NCBI RefSeq assembly: GCF_028613635.1
Contig: NZ_JAQRMY010000001.1
Span: forward strand, 725,778-789,777
DNA length: 64,000 bases
Origin: Devosia sp. ZB163
Lineage (GTDB): Bacteria; Pseudomonadota; Alphaproteobacteria; Rhizobiales; Devosiaceae
Reading direction: 5' to 3'
Shown here: in pieces, positions 24,603 to 34,138 of the stretch
How the letters are laid out: each line of letters begins with the position of its first letter
How positions within the stretch are numbered: position 1 is the stretch's first letter
Position numbers and translations under genes: made by a program
The notes under the pieces: generated by a model
Databases searched by the model: none
The model's input: only the letters and a program-made list of their open reading frames with translations
Told to the model about the DNA's origin: nothing

Positions 24603-25373
24603 TCAGTTGTCGAACGTGTCGCCTAGGTAGACGCGGCGCGCCTCGGGGTCGGCGGCGATCGTCTCGGGCTTGCCCTGCAGCAGCACGTGCCCCTCGTAGA
24701 TGAGGTAGGCCCGATCAACGAGGCTCAGCGTCTCGCGCACCGAGTGATCGGTGATGAGGACGCCGATGCCGCGCCGCGTGAGGTGCTTCACCAGCGTCTT
24801 CACCTCGTTCACCGCGATCGGGTCGACGCCGGCAAAGGGCTCGTCGAGCAGCATGAACAGCGGGTCGGTCGCCACGGCGCGCGCAATCTCGACGCGCCGC
24901 CGCTCGCCGCCCGACAGCGCCATGGCGTTCGAGCCGGCGATATGGGTGATGCCGAATTCCTCGAGCAGTTCGCCGAGCCGCGCCATGCGGTCGGCCCGCC
25001 GCGGCACATGGCCCTCGAGCACCGCGAGGATGTTGCCCTCGACGCTGAGGCCGCGAAAGATCGAGCTCTCCTGCGGCAGGTAGCCGATGCCGAGCCTGCC
25101 GCGCTGGAACAGCGGCAGGTTGGTGATCGGCCGGCCGTCGATCAGGATCTTGCCCTTGTCGGGCTTCACCAGCCCCATGATCATGGTGAAGACCGTGGTC
25201 TTGCCCGCCCCGTTGGGGCCGAGCAGCCCCACCGCTTCACCGCGGCGGACCGCGAGACTGACATTTTCGACGACGGTGCGCTTGCCAAAGCTCTTGTTGA
25301 GCCCGTGCGCCACGAGCCAGCCGGTCTGGTCGACCGCCGTCCGCGCTGCCGTCGCTGTCGCCGCCTCGTTCAT
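24603..25373 (-). CDS. lptB: LPS export ABC transporter ATP-binding protein
   Basis: This 256-residue ATPase powers LptB2FGC to extract LPS from the inner membrane. It contains Walker A GPNGAGKTT, the Q-loop YLPQESSIFRGLSVEGN, signature LSGGERRRVEIARA, Walker B LFMLLDEPFAGVDP, and the switch histidine in LITDHSV. An N-terminal extension of about 15 residues precedes the first strand. It overlaps lptA by four bases and ends next to repeat A5. In many relatives rpoN follows; here the neighbour is the convergent rbsK. Confidence 0.96.
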   Translation of the reverse strand: MNEAATATAARTAVDQTGWLVAHGLNKSFGKRTVVENVSLAVRRGEAVGLLGPNGAGKTTVFTMIMGLVKPDKGKILIDGRPITNLPLFQRGRLGIGYLPQESSIFRGLSVEGNILAVLEGHVPRRADRMARLGELLEEFGITHIAGSNAMALSGGERRRVEIARAVATDPLFMLLDEPFAGVDPIAVNEVKTLVKHLTRRGIGVLITDHSVRETLSLVDRAYLIYEGHVLLQGKPETIAADPEARRVYLGDTFDN

Positions 25374-25819
25374 TGCGGGGTGAAGACTCCGGTCACCCGG
25401 CCGCCATCGCCGCCCCGGAAGGTGGAGCTGTCGTCCTTGAGGTTGATGGTGAGCTCGGGCCCGTTCACTTCGCCCTGCGCGTTGCGGACGGTGACGTTCT
25501 CGGTGAGCCGCACGATCATCGTGTCGGGGTTGTAGACGGCCTTGCCACCGGTGGCGTCCTGCGTCGGCGTCTTGATCCGCACCTTGCCCGTTGCGGTCAG
25601 GCTGTCGATGTCGCTCTCGCCGCCGCTGCCATAGAGCACCACCACCTTGTCTGCCCAGATTGTGAGGCCGGCACGGGTGATGATCACCTCTCCGGCAAAG
25701 ACGGCGTTGTTGTTCTTTTCGTCCACGGTCATGTCGTTGGCGGTGACCTTCACCGGCTCGACGGCGACGGCAGGGCTCACGAGGAGGAGCGTCGCGAGGA
25801 GGGGCAGCAGGCGCTTCAC
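25370..25819 (-). CDS. lptA: LPS transport periplasmic protein LptA
   Basis: A 149-residue protein with a signal peptide (MKRLLPLLATLLLVSPAVAV) and an OstA/LptA jelly-roll repeat (VTANDMTVDEKNNNAVFAGEV, DSLTATGKVRIKTPTQDATGG). It forms the periplasmic bridge that carries LPS to LptD. It overlaps lptC upstream and lptB downstream by four bases each. Confidence 0.93.
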   Translation of the reverse strand: MKRLLPLLATLLLVSPAVAVEPVKVTANDMTVDEKNNNAVFAGEVIITRAGLTIWADKVVVLYGSGGESDIDSLTATGKVRIKTPTQDATGGKAVYNPDTMIVRLTENVTVRNAQGEVNGPELTINLKDDSSTFRGGDGGRVTGVFTPQ

Positions 25820-26454
25820 TGGTCTTCTCCCGGGGTCATCGTGAGGGTCACCGTCACATCCTTGAACGTGTAGAGACCGGTCGTCCGGTCGTAGGTCATG
25901 CCATTGGAGACGAGGGTCGAGCCATCTGACATGCTGAGGTTCACAGGCCCGCTCGCCGCCATCGTCCAGTTCATGAGGTCCGCGAACACCCCTTCGAGCG
26001 TCCCCACGATGCCGTCGCTCGAGCTCACGTGCATGACGCCGGGCACGTCGACCAGCTGGTCGTTGGTCTGGAGCCGCCCCTCGGCCGCGTCGGCGCGCAA
26101 CTCCGCGCCGTTGGCCGGCGTCATGGTGAAGGCGGCGTCCTGCATGTTGACGATATCGCTCGCCGCCATCGACACCTTGGCCGTCCGCGCCCGGAGCGCA
26201 AAGAGGGTGCCGTCGGCGCCCGTTGCGGTCAGCATCGGCGTCTCGAGCACAAGGTTGTCGCGGTCGACGCTGATCGAGGCAAAGCCGAAGCGATGCGCCA
26301 GCGTGTCCAGCACCATCGCGCCGATCACGAAAGCCAGCACCGCCGCGCCCAGCGCCGGCACCAGCCAGCGCAGCACGTCGACGATCCGGTTGCGCCGCAT
26401 CAGGCCCCTGTAGAGCCGTTCGCGCGCGTCGGGCCCGGCGACGGTCAGCGTCAT
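25816..26454 (-). CDS. lptC: LPS export system protein LptC
   Basis: A 212-residue protein with one N-terminal membrane anchor (about 30-52, LVPALGAAVLAFVIGAMVL) and a periplasmic LptC-type fold (LVLETPMLTATGADGTLFALRA, then LFLSMSDGSTL-like strands). It connects the LptBFG pump to LptA. It begins one base from the nrnC stop, in a leftward nrnC-lptC-lptA-lptB operon. Confidence 0.9.
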   Translation of the reverse strand: MTLTVAGPDARERLYRGLMRRNRIVDVLRWLVPALGAAVLAFVIGAMVLDTLAHRFGFASISVDRDNLVLETPMLTATGADGTLFALRARTAKVSMAASDIVNMQDAAFTMTPANGAELRADAAEGRLQTNDQLVDVPGVMHVSSSDGIVGTLEGVFADLMNWTMAASGPVNLSMSDGSTLVSNGMTYDRTTGLYTFKDVTVTLTMTPGEDQ

Positions 26455-27068
26455 CAGCTATGCGCGAAGATGTCGGTCTCTTCCCAGCCCATCAGGTCGA
26501 GATCGATCCGGTGCTTGAGGAATTCGAAGCAGGCGGTGGCGAGCTCGCTGCGCCCCTCGCGCTTCAGCATGCGATCGAGGTGCCGCTTGATGTCGTGCAG
26601 GTACAGCACGTCCGAAGCGGCATAGTCGAGTTGTGCCTCGGAGATCTTCTCGGCGCCCCAGTCCGAGCTCTGCTGCTGCTTGTTGAGGTCGATGTTGAGC
26701 AGTTCGCGCACGAGGTCCTTGAGACCGTGCCGGTCGGTATAGGTCCGCACCAGCCGCGAGGCGATCTTGGTGCAGTAGACCGGGCCGGTGACGACGCCGA
26801 AACGGTTCTTGAGCACGGCCATGTCGAAGCGTGCATAGTGGAAGATCTTGGTCACCGACTGATCGGCAAGCAGCCGCGTCAGGTTCGGCGCTTCCTTCAG
26901 ATCCTGTGGAATCTGCACGACGTCGGCGCTGCCGTCGCCCGGTGACAACTGCACCACGCAAAGCCGGTCCCGGTGCGGATTGAGCCCCATCGTCTCGGTG
27001 TCGATCGCCACCTCCCGGCCATAGCGGGAAAGGTCGGGCAGGTCGCCCCGGTGCAGTCTGATGGTCAT
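26454..27068 (-). CDS. nrnC: NrnC-type nanoRNase/short ribonuclease D-like exonuclease
   Basis: A 204-residue DEDDy exonuclease with D23 and E25 in AIDTETMG, D82 in HYARFDMAVL, and Y149 and D153 in LDYAASDVLYLHD. It has the exonuclease domain only, without the HRDC domains of RNase D, and matches the length of Bartonella NrnC, which degrades diribonucleotides. The ATG at 27068 has AGGA seven bases before; the frame above it is not homologous. Leads the lptCAB operon, a common arrangement in Rhizobiales. Confidence 0.88.
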   Translation of the reverse strand: MTIRLHRGDLPDLSRYGREVAIDTETMGLNPHRDRLCVVQLSPGDGSADVVQIPQDLKEAPNLTRLLADQSVTKIFHYARFDMAVLKNRFGVVTGPVYCTKIASRLVRTYTDRHGLKDLVRELLNIDLNKQQQSSDWGAEKISEAQLDYAASDVLYLHDIKRHLDRMLKREGRSELATACFEFLKHRIDLDLMGWEETDIFAHS

Positions 27069-27192
27069 GTCTTGGTCCTGGCTCAGGCAATAAGGCTGTG
27101 ATGCCATAGCATAAAGGCGTTGGAAAGGCCGTGACCGATGGCTACAACGTTTCGGTCGCGGGGCCACACGCGATTTTCGGTGTTTGGGTCAA

Positions 27193-29076
27193 ATGGATAC
27201 TTTAGGTCGGTTTCGGGACAGGCTGAGCAGCCTGCCACGGCACTTGAAGCAACTTCTGCTCATCTGTTTCGATGTATTGGCGCTTCTCGGCGTGCTTTGG
27301 CTGAGTTTCTCTACGCGGCTCGGTACAAGTTTTGCACCCGACGGCCCTCAGTTTGCGTTGATGTTGCTTGCGCCGGCCCTGGCCGTGCCGGTCTTTATCC
27401 GCATGGGTCTTTATCGTGCGGTGATCCGGTATCTGCCCGAGCGGGCATTATTGACCATCATCCAGGCCATGACATTGGCCACACTGCTTTGGGTCGCGGC
27501 ATTGTTTCTGGCCGAGGCGACGCGCCTCGCCACCTTTCCGCGTACTGTGCCCTTCTTCTACTTCATCTTCGGCACTGTCGTCGTCGCCGGATCGCGGTTT
27601 GTCGCCAAGAGCCTGCTGTGGTTGCCGGAGCGGGGGCTCGCCCCGCGCGACAGCCTCGTCGCGATCTATGGCGCGGGCGCCGCGGGCGCGCAGCTCGCCG
27701 AGGCCTTGCGCGAAAGCCACCGTGTGATCTTCTTTGACGACGAGCGCGGCCTGTGGGGCCGGGACGTCGGCGGCATCCGGGTCCATCCCCCGGATTCGGT
27801 CGGGCAGTTGATCGAAGGTCGCGGCCTCAAGGAAGTGATCCTCTCGATGCCGTCTGCCGCTCCGGCGCGGCGCGGCGAGATCATCGCCGAGCTGAGCCGG
27901 CACTCCGTCAAGATCCGTACCCTGCCGGCCATTTCCGACCTCGTTTCGGGCAAGTACCTTGTCAGCCAGCTGCGCGAGATCGACATCGACGATCTCCTCG
28001 GCCGCTCGACCGTGCCGGCCAACCCCGACCTGATGGGCGCGATCCTCCCCGGCCGCGTGATTCTCGTCACCGGCGCCGGCGGCTCCATCGGCTCCGAACT
28101 CACCCGGCAGATCGTTCGCGGCGCGGCGCGCAAACTGGTGCTCTTCGAAGCCAACGAGTTCGCGCTCTACGAGATCGAGCGGCGCCTCAAGCCGCTGGCC
28201 GGCGACGTCGAACTGGTGCCGGTGCTGGGTTCGGTGGTCGACGCCGCCCTCGTGCGCCGTACGCTGGCCACGCATGGGGTCGACGTCATCTTCCACGCCG
28301 CCGCCCACAAGCACGTGCCGCTGGTCGAGGCCAATGCGCTCGAAGGCATCCGCAACAACGTCATTGGCGCAAAGGTCCTCGTCGATGCCGCCGTCGCCGC
28401 CGGGGTGCAGCGCTTCGTGCTGATCTCATCCGACAAGGCGGTCCGCCCGACCAACGTCATGGGCGCCACCAAGCGCTGGGCCGAGCTGATCGTGCGCCAT
28501 TACGGCAAGGGCCCCGGCATGCGCTATTGCTCGGTGCGCTTCGGCAATGTGCTGGGCTCGAACGGCTCGGTCGTGCCGCTGTTTCGCGAGCAGATCGCGA
28601 GTGGCGGCCCGGTGACCCTGACGGATGCGCGCATGACGCGCTATTTCATGTCGATCCACGAGGCGGCCGAACTGATCGTCCAGGCCGGCGCCCTGGCCGA
28701 GGGGGGCGACATCTTCCTGCTCGAGATGGGGGAGCCGGTGGCGATCCGCGATCTCGCCGAGAACATGGTGCGGCTCGCCGGGCTGTCGGTGAAGGGGCCG
28801 GCCAACCCCACCGGCGACATCGCCATCGTCGAGACAGGGGCCCGCCCCGGCGAGAAGCTGTTCGAGGAACTGTTCTACGATCCGGCCAACGCCGTGCCTA
28901 CCAGCCAGCCGAAGATCCTGCGCAAGCCCGCTGCCCGCGGCACCGACGGCCTCGACGAAGCCCTGGCCGCGCTCTGCGCCGCACTCGCCGCCGACAATGA
29001 GGTGGAAGCGCGCCGGGTGCTGTTCGAGCTTGTCGAAGCCCCGGCGCGCCTGGAGGTCAGCTCGCAAGAGCCGTGA
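27193..29076 (+). CDS. FlaA1/CapD-type nucleotide-sugar dehydratase/epimerase, membrane-anchored
   Basis: A 627-residue protein: about four N-terminal membrane helices (residues 15-130), a CoA-binding-like Rossmann region (LVAIYGAGAAGAQLAEAL), then a second Rossmann domain with VTGAGGSIGSELTRQI and the catalytic SSDKAVRPTNVMGATKR that replaces the usual YxxxK. PglF/CapD relatives make UDP-4-keto-6-deoxy sugars for glycans and exopolysaccharide. The ATG at 27193 is preferred to the TTG at 27184. The first 300 bases have lower GC than the rest. It ends 20 bp inside the convergent DUF937 gene. Confidence 0.9.
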   Translation: MDTLGRFRDRLSSLPRHLKQLLLICFDVLALLGVLWLSFSTRLGTSFAPDGPQFALMLLAPALAVPVFIRMGLYRAVIRYLPERALLTIIQAMTLATLLWVAALFLAEATRLATFPRTVPFFYFIFGTVVVAGSRFVAKSLLWLPERGLAPRDSLVAIYGAGAAGAQLAEALRESHRVIFFDDERGLWGRDVGGIRVHPPDSVGQLIEGRGLKEVILSMPSAAPARRGEIIAELSRHSVKIRTLPAISDLVSGKYLVSQLREIDIDDLLGRSTVPANPDLMGAILPGRVILVTGAGGSIGSELTRQIVRGAARKLVLFEANEFALYEIERRLKPLAGDVELVPVLGSVVDAALVRRTLATHGVDVIFHAAAHKHVPLVEANALEGIRNNVIGAKVLVDAAVAAGVQRFVLISSDKAVRPTNVMGATKRWAELIVRHYGKGPGMRYCSVRFGNVLGSNGSVVPLFREQIASGGPVTLTDARMTRYFMSIHEAAELIVQAGALAEGGDIFLLEMGEPVAIRDLAENMVRLAGLSVKGPANPTGDIAIVETGARPGEKLFEELFYDPANAVPTSQPKILRKPAARGTDGLDEALAALCAALAADNEVEARRVLFELVEAPARLEVSSQEP

Positions 29077-30181
29077 GCTTGGTCTTCAGTGTATCCACTG
29101 TCGGCTTCAGCACATCGCTGACTCCCGGAATGGCCATGACCCGGTCAATCATCGGATTGATCGTCTGCAGCAGCGGAGCAACCATGCTGGTGACTGCCGC
29201 CTTCTGCTCGGTCGTGGCCTGGCCGATGGCCGAGACCACCGGGGTGAGCGCCGTGGAAACGCTCTCGAGCCTCGGCAGCGCCGCCTGAGCCGAGGCGGCG
29301 TCCGTCACGCCCTCCATCGTGGTGCGGAGCGTGCCGAGCTGGGTGCTGATCTCGCGGCCGACGTCGATGCCGCCGATGGTCAGGTTCGGCGCCGTGGTGA
29401 CGTTGGTCGAGGTCGCCGCCGGAGGCGCCTGCGTGGTCGTGGTCACCGGCTGGGTCGGCCGGCCGAGGAAGTACCAGAGCAGCCCCAGGATCGCGAGCAG
29501 CGGGATGAGCCAGTAGAGCCAGCGCATGCCGGATCCGGTGTCGACCGCCGCCGAGGCGGACCGGGTCCCACTGGAGGCGGCGCTGCTGGCCGTGCGGGTG
29601 GCCGAGGCGGTGGCCCCGCGGACCTGGTCGGCGGCAGCGTCGAGGTTCTCGATCACGCCGCTGCCCTCGAGCAGGTTGCCGAGCCGGCTGGGCATGGCGT
29701 GGGCGATGTTGGACTTCTGCGACTCGAGCAGGTTGCTGACCGAAGCGGCGTCGATGCCGCGCGGTCCGACCTGCTTGCCGATCATGCCAAGGACGATCGG
29801 GGCGAGCGCGCCCATCAGTGCCGTCGCCGCACCCTGGCCGAGGCCGGAGAACTTGGCGATGGCCAACGAGATGCCGCTTTGCGCGTTGGAGCCGAGGAGC
29901 GAGCCGACGAGGCGGGTACCCGACTCGGTGAGGGAGTTCTGTCCGCCGCCGAGCAGCCCACCGATATCGTCGAGCGCGGTAGATTGCTGCTGAACCGCGT
30001 CGGCGATCTTCTGGGCGCCGCCATGGGTGGCGGTGCCGGCAAACCCGGCCAGCAGTGCGGGAACGGCCGCCCCGATTGCCGATTGCACCTGCTGCCCGTC
30101 GCCACCGACGCTTGCGGCGATCTTCTGCACCATGTCCGGTGTCAGGAACTGGGAGACGGTGGAGACGAGATCTGAAGCCAT
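29057..30181 (-). CDS. DUF937 domain protein with a central membrane segment
   Basis: A 374-residue protein. Residues 1-190 match the DUF937/YidB-like helical, Gly/Ala-rich pattern (LVGSLLGSNAQSGISLAIAKFSGLGQGAATALMGALAPIVLGMIG). A Ser/Ala/Thr-rich linker and one membrane helix (MRWLYWLIPLLAILGLLWYFLG, about 220-240) follow, then a Thr-rich stretch and a soluble helical C-terminal part. No function is known. Its 3' end overlaps the convergent nucleotide-sugar enzyme by 20 bp. Confidence 0.8.
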   Translation of the reverse strand: MASDLVSTVSQFLTPDMVQKIAASVGGDGQQVQSAIGAAVPALLAGFAGTATHGGAQKIADAVQQQSTALDDIGGLLGGGQNSLTESGTRLVGSLLGSNAQSGISLAIAKFSGLGQGAATALMGALAPIVLGMIGKQVGPRGIDAASVSNLLESQKSNIAHAMPSRLGNLLEGSGVIENLDAAADQVRGATASATRTASSAASSGTRSASAAVDTGSGMRWLYWLIPLLAILGLLWYFLGRPTQPVTTTTQAPPAATSTNVTTAPNLTIGGIDVGREISTQLGTLRTTMEGVTDAASAQAALPRLESVSTALTPVVSAIGQATTEQKAAVTSMVAPLLQTINPMIDRVMAIPGVSDVLKPTVDTLKTKLTALAS

Positions 30182-30308
30182 GACTTACCTCACTGGTTAC
30201 GTCACGGCCGCGTCCGACTATCCGGGTGAGGCACACCACCGGCCGTGGTGGGCCTCGTGGTAGGCCCGCCGGTCCTAACGGGAGGCGCAAAAAGCAGGTG
30301 GGATTTTC

Positions 30309-30776
30309 CTAGGATTCGATCCGCGTTCCCGCTCGCATGAGCTTGAGCTGGTGCGGATCCTCGCCGCGGAACTGCGCGATGCGCAGGCGGAAGTTGTTGC
30401 CGATGACCTCGGCCCGTTCGACGAACAATGCCGCCACGGCCGGCGGGCACAGCTCCTCGACCGTCATGCGGAACAGGCTCAGCCAGCGCTGGAAATGCGG
30501 GTCGGCTAGCTCGGGAATGGCGATGTGCGCGGGCATCGGCCGCCCCCTGTAGCGGCCGGTGCCGAGCAGCATCGAGCTCCAGAAATCGGTGATCTTGTCG
30601 AGGTGCGCCGGCCACTCCTCATCGGGAATGACCCGGTTGAACACCGGTCCGATGACGTCGTCCCGCCGCGCCTTGGCGTAAAAGCTCTCCACCACGGCGC
30701 GCACCATGGCTTCATCGAGCTCGGGCGGGATCAGCCGCCCGCTCGGGTGGAGTCGCGTCCCGGCCGGCTGGTCCAT
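30309..30776 (-). CDS. Group III truncated haemoglobin
   Basis: A 155-residue 2-on-2 globin. The proximal histidine lies in DPHFQRWLSLFRMTVEEL, and the upstream VVESFYAKARRDDVIGPVFNRVIPDEEWPAHLDKITDFWSSMLLG fits the group III pattern. It binds oxygen or nitric oxide and may buffer nitrosative stress. It starts at the last base of the universal stress protein stop (TGATG), so the two are translationally coupled. Confidence 0.88.
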   Translation of the reverse strand: MDQPAGTRLHPSGRLIPPELDEAMVRAVVESFYAKARRDDVIGPVFNRVIPDEEWPAHLDKITDFWSSMLLGTGRYRGRPMPAHIAIPELADPHFQRWLSLFRMTVEELCPPAVAALFVERAEVIGNNFRLRIAQFRGEDPHQLKLMRAGTRIES

Positions 30777-31216
30777 CAGCCCTTGACCACGAGGACGGGG
30801 GCTTCGGCAAGGCTGAGCACCTTGCTGGCCTGGCTGCCCAGCAGAAGTCGCTGCAGCCCGCGATGGCCGTGCGAACCCATGACGATCAGGTCAGCCCCGA
30901 TCCGGCTGGCTGTTCCGAGGATTCCCTCGTACGGCAGCTGGTTCTCGACATGCACGGTTTCGGCGGGGACCCCGGCCTCGGCGAGGGCCGCATCGAGCAG
31001 CTTCCGGCTCGCCACGATATTGCCCTCGCGGATATCGTCGAACACCGACGCGGGCACCGACCAGCCGAGCTCGGGCGCCGCAAAGGTCGGCGCCTGTTCG
31101 GTCACCGTGACGATGGTCAGCTTGGCTCCGAACGCCTTGGCCAGCTCGCCGGCCTGTCGCACTGCCTTGCTCGCGATTTCGGTACCGTCGGTCGCGACGA
31201 GAATCTGCGTGTACAT
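30776..31216 (-). CDS. Universal stress protein (UspA family, ATP-binding type)
   Basis: A 146-residue UspA fold with [15 protein letters not shown] at the N terminus and the nucleotide-binding [20 protein letters not shown] pattern (Gx2Gx9G[ST]) near the end, so it is expected to bind ATP. The ATG at 31216 has GGAG six bases upstream and is preferred over the GTG at 31228. It precedes and overlaps the haemoglobin gene and is divergent from the urease cluster. Confidence 0.9.
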   Translation of the reverse strand: MYTQILVATDGTEIASKAVRQAGELAKAFGAKLTIVTVTEQAPTFAAPELGWSVPASVFDDIREGNIVASRKLLDAALAEAGVPAETVHVENQLPYEGILGTASRIGADLIVMGSHGHRGLQRLLLGSQASKVLSLAEAPVLVVKG

Positions 31217-31527
31217 GCACCACTCCATTGGGGTCCGCGCCTAACCAGATCATGCGCTGCAAGGCGCTAGTCAACCGCGCGAAAGGCCGCGAAAGCAGAA
31301 AGCCTCCCGCGAGGTTGGGCATGTGCCGCCAAGGATCGCGGGCTTCACCACGCTCGCTGACGAAGCAACGACGGCCCGCAACCGCACACAACGGCGGCGG
31401 CAACCTTCCCTCGGCCTCACACGTTCTCGGTCGCACCCACTGGCAGTCCGCTGCGACCTCTAGGCACGGCGTCACTCCGGTGGCGCCGCCTTCGATCTTG
31501 CCGTGTCGTTCAAGTGAGGGGACGCCA
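31217..31527. other. 311-bp intergenic region between usp and ureA
   Basis: This divergent gap must hold the urease promoter, but I see no confident -10/-35 pair and no convincing NtrC or sigma-54 signal. It contains mixed small inverted repeats (for example around ggtcgcacccactggcagtc) and GTGAGGGG before the ureA ATG. Confidence 0.5.
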
Positions 31528-31830
31528 ATGCACCTTACCCCCAGAGAGCTGGACAAGCTGCTGATCCATATGCTGTCCGATGTCGCGTTGAAGCGAAAGG
31601 ACAAGGGCCTGAAGCTCAACCATCCCGAGACGGTCGCCGTGCTCTGCGCCTATGTGCTCGACGGAGCCCGCGAGGGCAAATCCGTCGAGGAGGTGATGGA
31701 CGGCGCGCGCAGCGTGCTGAAATCAACCGACGTGATGGAGGGCGTGCCCGACCTGCTGCCGCTCATCCAGGTGGAAGCCGTGTTCACCGACGGCAGTCGT
31801 CTCGTCAGCCTTCACAACCCGATCACCTGA
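31528..31830 (+). CDS. ureA: Urease gamma subunit
   Basis: A 100-residue UreA. It starts [24 protein letters not shown] and contains [29 protein letters not shown] and [27 protein letters not shown], the complete family pattern. The ATG has GAGGGG upstream; the longer upstream frame is not homologous. First of at least fourteen co-directional genes for ureolysis and nickel uptake. Confidence 0.97.
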   Translation: MHLTPRELDKLLIHMLSDVALKRKDKGLKLNHPETVAVLCAYVLDGAREGKSVEEVMDGARSVLKSTDVMEGVPDLLPLIQVEAVFTDGSRLVSLHNPIT

Positions 31831-31867
31831 GCGTTCCGCTGACCTTGCGTCAATCCAGGAGGGCCAG

Positions 31868-32338
31868 ATGGCCACACCTCCGACCAATCGCACGCACCCG
31901 CAGGCCGAGCACACCAAGACTGCCCACAAGGCGGTGCGCCCGCTTGGCGGCTATGTGTTCGCCAAGGATCCCATCGAGATCAATGTCGGGCGGCCGCGCA
32001 CCAAGCTGACGGTGCGCAACACCGGCGACCGGCCGATCCAGATCGGCTCGCATTTCCACTTCTTCGAAACCAACCGCTATCTCGAGTTCGACCGCGCTGC
32101 GTCATTCGGGCAACGGCTCGATATTCCGGCCAACACTGCGGTGCGGTTCGAGCCGGGCGACCAGAAGGAAGTGACGCTGGTGCCTTATGCCGGCAAGGCC
32201 TTCGTCTTCGGCTTCAACAACCTCGTGGATGGCTGGACCGGCGATGGTCCCAAGCCCGACTACCGCCCCGGCAGGGCAGCGGCGATCGAGCGCGCCGACA
32301 AGCTCGGCTTCAAGTCCGGCAAGACCCCGACCAAGTAG
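31868..32338 (+). CDS. ureB: Urease beta subunit with N- and C-terminal extensions
   Basis: A 156-residue UreB. The core (residues about 25-130) reads [52 protein letters not shown] and [18 protein letters not shown], with [10 protein letters not shown] near the end. The usual length is about 101-106 residues; here the N terminus has a 24-residue Thr/His-rich leader and the C terminus a basic tail of about 30 residues. It sits in the trimeric urease complex with UreA and UreC. It starts 37 bp after ureA. Confidence 0.95.
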   Translation: MATPPTNRTHPQAEHTKTAHKAVRPLGGYVFAKDPIEINVGRPRTKLTVRNTGDRPIQIGSHFHFFETNRYLEFDRAASFGQRLDIPANTAVRFEPGDQKEVTLVPYAGKAFVFGFNNLVDGWTGDGPKPDYRPGRAAAIERADKLGFKSGKTPTK

Positions 32339-32382
32339 CACAGCGCGTCCCCTTCGGACGCCGCTTCATTTCGAGGTGCAGC

Positions 32383-34104
32383 ATGACGCAGATCTCCCGT
32401 CAGCAATACGCCGACCTCTACGGGCCGACCGTCGGCGACAAGATCCGTCTGGGAAATACCGATCTCTATGTCGAGATCGAGAAGGACCTGCGAGGCGCCT
32501 ATGGCGACGAGCTGCAATATGGCGGCGGCAAGACACTGCGCGACGGCATGGGCTCGGAAAACCAGCTCACCCAGGAAGCCGGATGTCTCGATCTGGTGAT
32601 CACCAATGTCACGGTGATCGATGCCATCCTCGGCGTGATCAAAGCTGACGTCGGCATCCGCGACGGCAAGATCGTCGGCCTTGGCAAGGCCGGCAATCCC
32701 TCGACCATGGAGGGCGTGACGCTGGGTCTCGTCACCGGCACCGCCACCGACGCGATCTCCGGCGAGCACCTGATCCTGACCGCCGGCGGCATGGATACCC
32801 ACGTGCACTACATCGCGCCGCAACAGGTCTATGCCGCGCTGTCGAACGGCATCACGACGCTCTGGGGCGGCGGCATCGGTCCGGCGGACGGAACGAACGG
32901 CGTCACCACCGCCAACGGCCCGTGGAATCTCGAGATGATGCTGCGCGCGATCGAGGGCCTGCCGATCAATTTCGGTATCTGCGGCAAGGGTAACTCCACC
33001 GGCACGGCACCGCTCGTCGAGCAGCTGCTGGCCGGCGCGGCAGGCTTCAAGGTGCATGAGGACTATGGCGCGACCCCAGCCGCGATCCGCACCTGCCTGT
33101 CGGTTGCCGACGACTACGACGTGTCGGTCGCCGTCCATACCGACACGCTGAACGAGTCCGGCTATGTCGAAGACACCATCGCCGCCTTCGATGGTCGCAC
33201 CATTCATACCTATCACAGCGAGGGTGCCGGCGGCGGGCACGCGCCGGACCTGCTCAAGGTGGTCGGCCAGGGCAATGTCCTGCCCAGTTCCACCAACCCC
33301 ACGCTGCCATGTGGGATGAACTCGGTGGCCGAACTCTTCGACATGATCATGGTCTGCCACAACCTCAACCCCAAGATTCCCTCGGACGTCGCCTTTGCCG
33401 AAAGCCGGGTGCGGGCCGAAACGATCGTCGCCGAAAGCGTGCTGCACGACCTCGGCGCCATCTCGATGATCGGCAGCGACTCGCAGGCCATGGGACGCGT
33501 CGGGGAGACTTTCCTGCGCGCCATCCAGACCGCGGACGCGATGAAGAAAGCGCGCGGCGCGCTCCCCGAGGACGCGTCCGGCAACGACAACTTCCGGGTG
33601 CTGCGCTACATCGCCAAGGTGACGATCAATCCCGCCCTCACCGCGGGGATCGCCGATGTCGTCGGATCGATCGCGCCGGGCAAGGTCGCCGATCTCGTGC
33701 TGTGGGAACCGGCCTTCTTCGGTGCCAAGCCCAAGATGGTGCTGAAGGGCGGCTTTATCGCCTGGGCCAACATGGGCGACCCCAACGCATCGCTGCCGAC
33801 GCCGCAGCCGATGTACTACCGGCCGATGTTCGCCACGTTCGGCTCGACGCTGGCGAAGACCTCGATCACCTTCGTTTCGCGGGCCGCCTACGACAACAAT
33901 GTCGCGGAGCGCTACGGACTGCAGCGCATGGTGCAACCGGTGTCGGCAACGCGCGTGCTCGGCAAGACCCACATGGTGCGCAACAGCTACCTGCCCGACA
34001 TCGATGTCGATTCACAGACCTTCGCGGTCAAGATCGACGGCGAGCACGTGACGGTGAAGCCGCCCCAGACCATCGCGCTCAACCAGCTCTACTTCTTCAG
34101 CTGA
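32383..34104 (+). CDS. ureC: Urease alpha (catalytic) subunit
   Basis: A 573-residue amidohydrolase that splits urea to ammonia and carbamate at a dinickel centre. The ligands are all visible: H140 and H142 in DTHVHYIAP, carbamylated K223 in [10 protein letters not shown]252 in [11 protein letters not shown]278 in THYHSEG-like [16 protein letters not shown], and D366 in [10 protein letters not shown]. The mobile flap carries C325 and H326 in MVCHNLNP. Length is typical (566-572). It starts 44 bp after ureB and heads the accessory genes. Confidence 0.98.
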   Translation: MTQISRQQYADLYGPTVGDKIRLGNTDLYVEIEKDLRGAYGDELQYGGGKTLRDGMGSENQLTQEAGCLDLVITNVTVIDAILGVIKADVGIRDGKIVGLGKAGNPSTMEGVTLGLVTGTATDAISGEHLILTAGGMDTHVHYIAPQQVYAALSNGITTLWGGGIGPADGTNGVTTANGPWNLEMMLRAIEGLPINFGICGKGNSTGTAPLVEQLLAGAAGFKVHEDYGATPAAIRTCLSVADDYDVSVAVHTDTLNESGYVEDTIAAFDGRTIHTYHSEGAGGGHAPDLLKVVGQGNVLPSSTNPTLPCGMNSVAELFDMIMVCHNLNPKIPSDVAFAESRVRAETIVAESVLHDLGAISMIGSDSQAMGRVGETFLRAIQTADAMKKARGALPEDASGNDNFRVLRYIAKVTINPALTAGIADVVGSIAPGKVADLVLWEPAFFGAKPKMVLKGGFIAWANMGDPNASLPTPQPMYYRPMFATFGSTLAKTSITFVSRAAYDNNVAERYGLQRMVQPVSATRVLGKTHMVRNSYLPDIDVDSQTFAVKIDGEHVTVKPPQTIALNQLYFFS

Positions 34105-34138
34105 ACCGGACGCCACGCAAACCCAGGTGGAGATCTGC

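Noticed and set aside
31440-31456. Sigma-54-like site ctggcagtccgctgcga before ureA
   Set aside because: The GG-to-GC spacing is nine rather than ten bases and the TTGC box is missing a T, so it does not meet the -24/-12 rule.
32260-33972. A 570-codon minus-strand open frame
   Set aside because: Fully antisense to ureC, without domains or a ribosome site; a product of GC-rich codon use.
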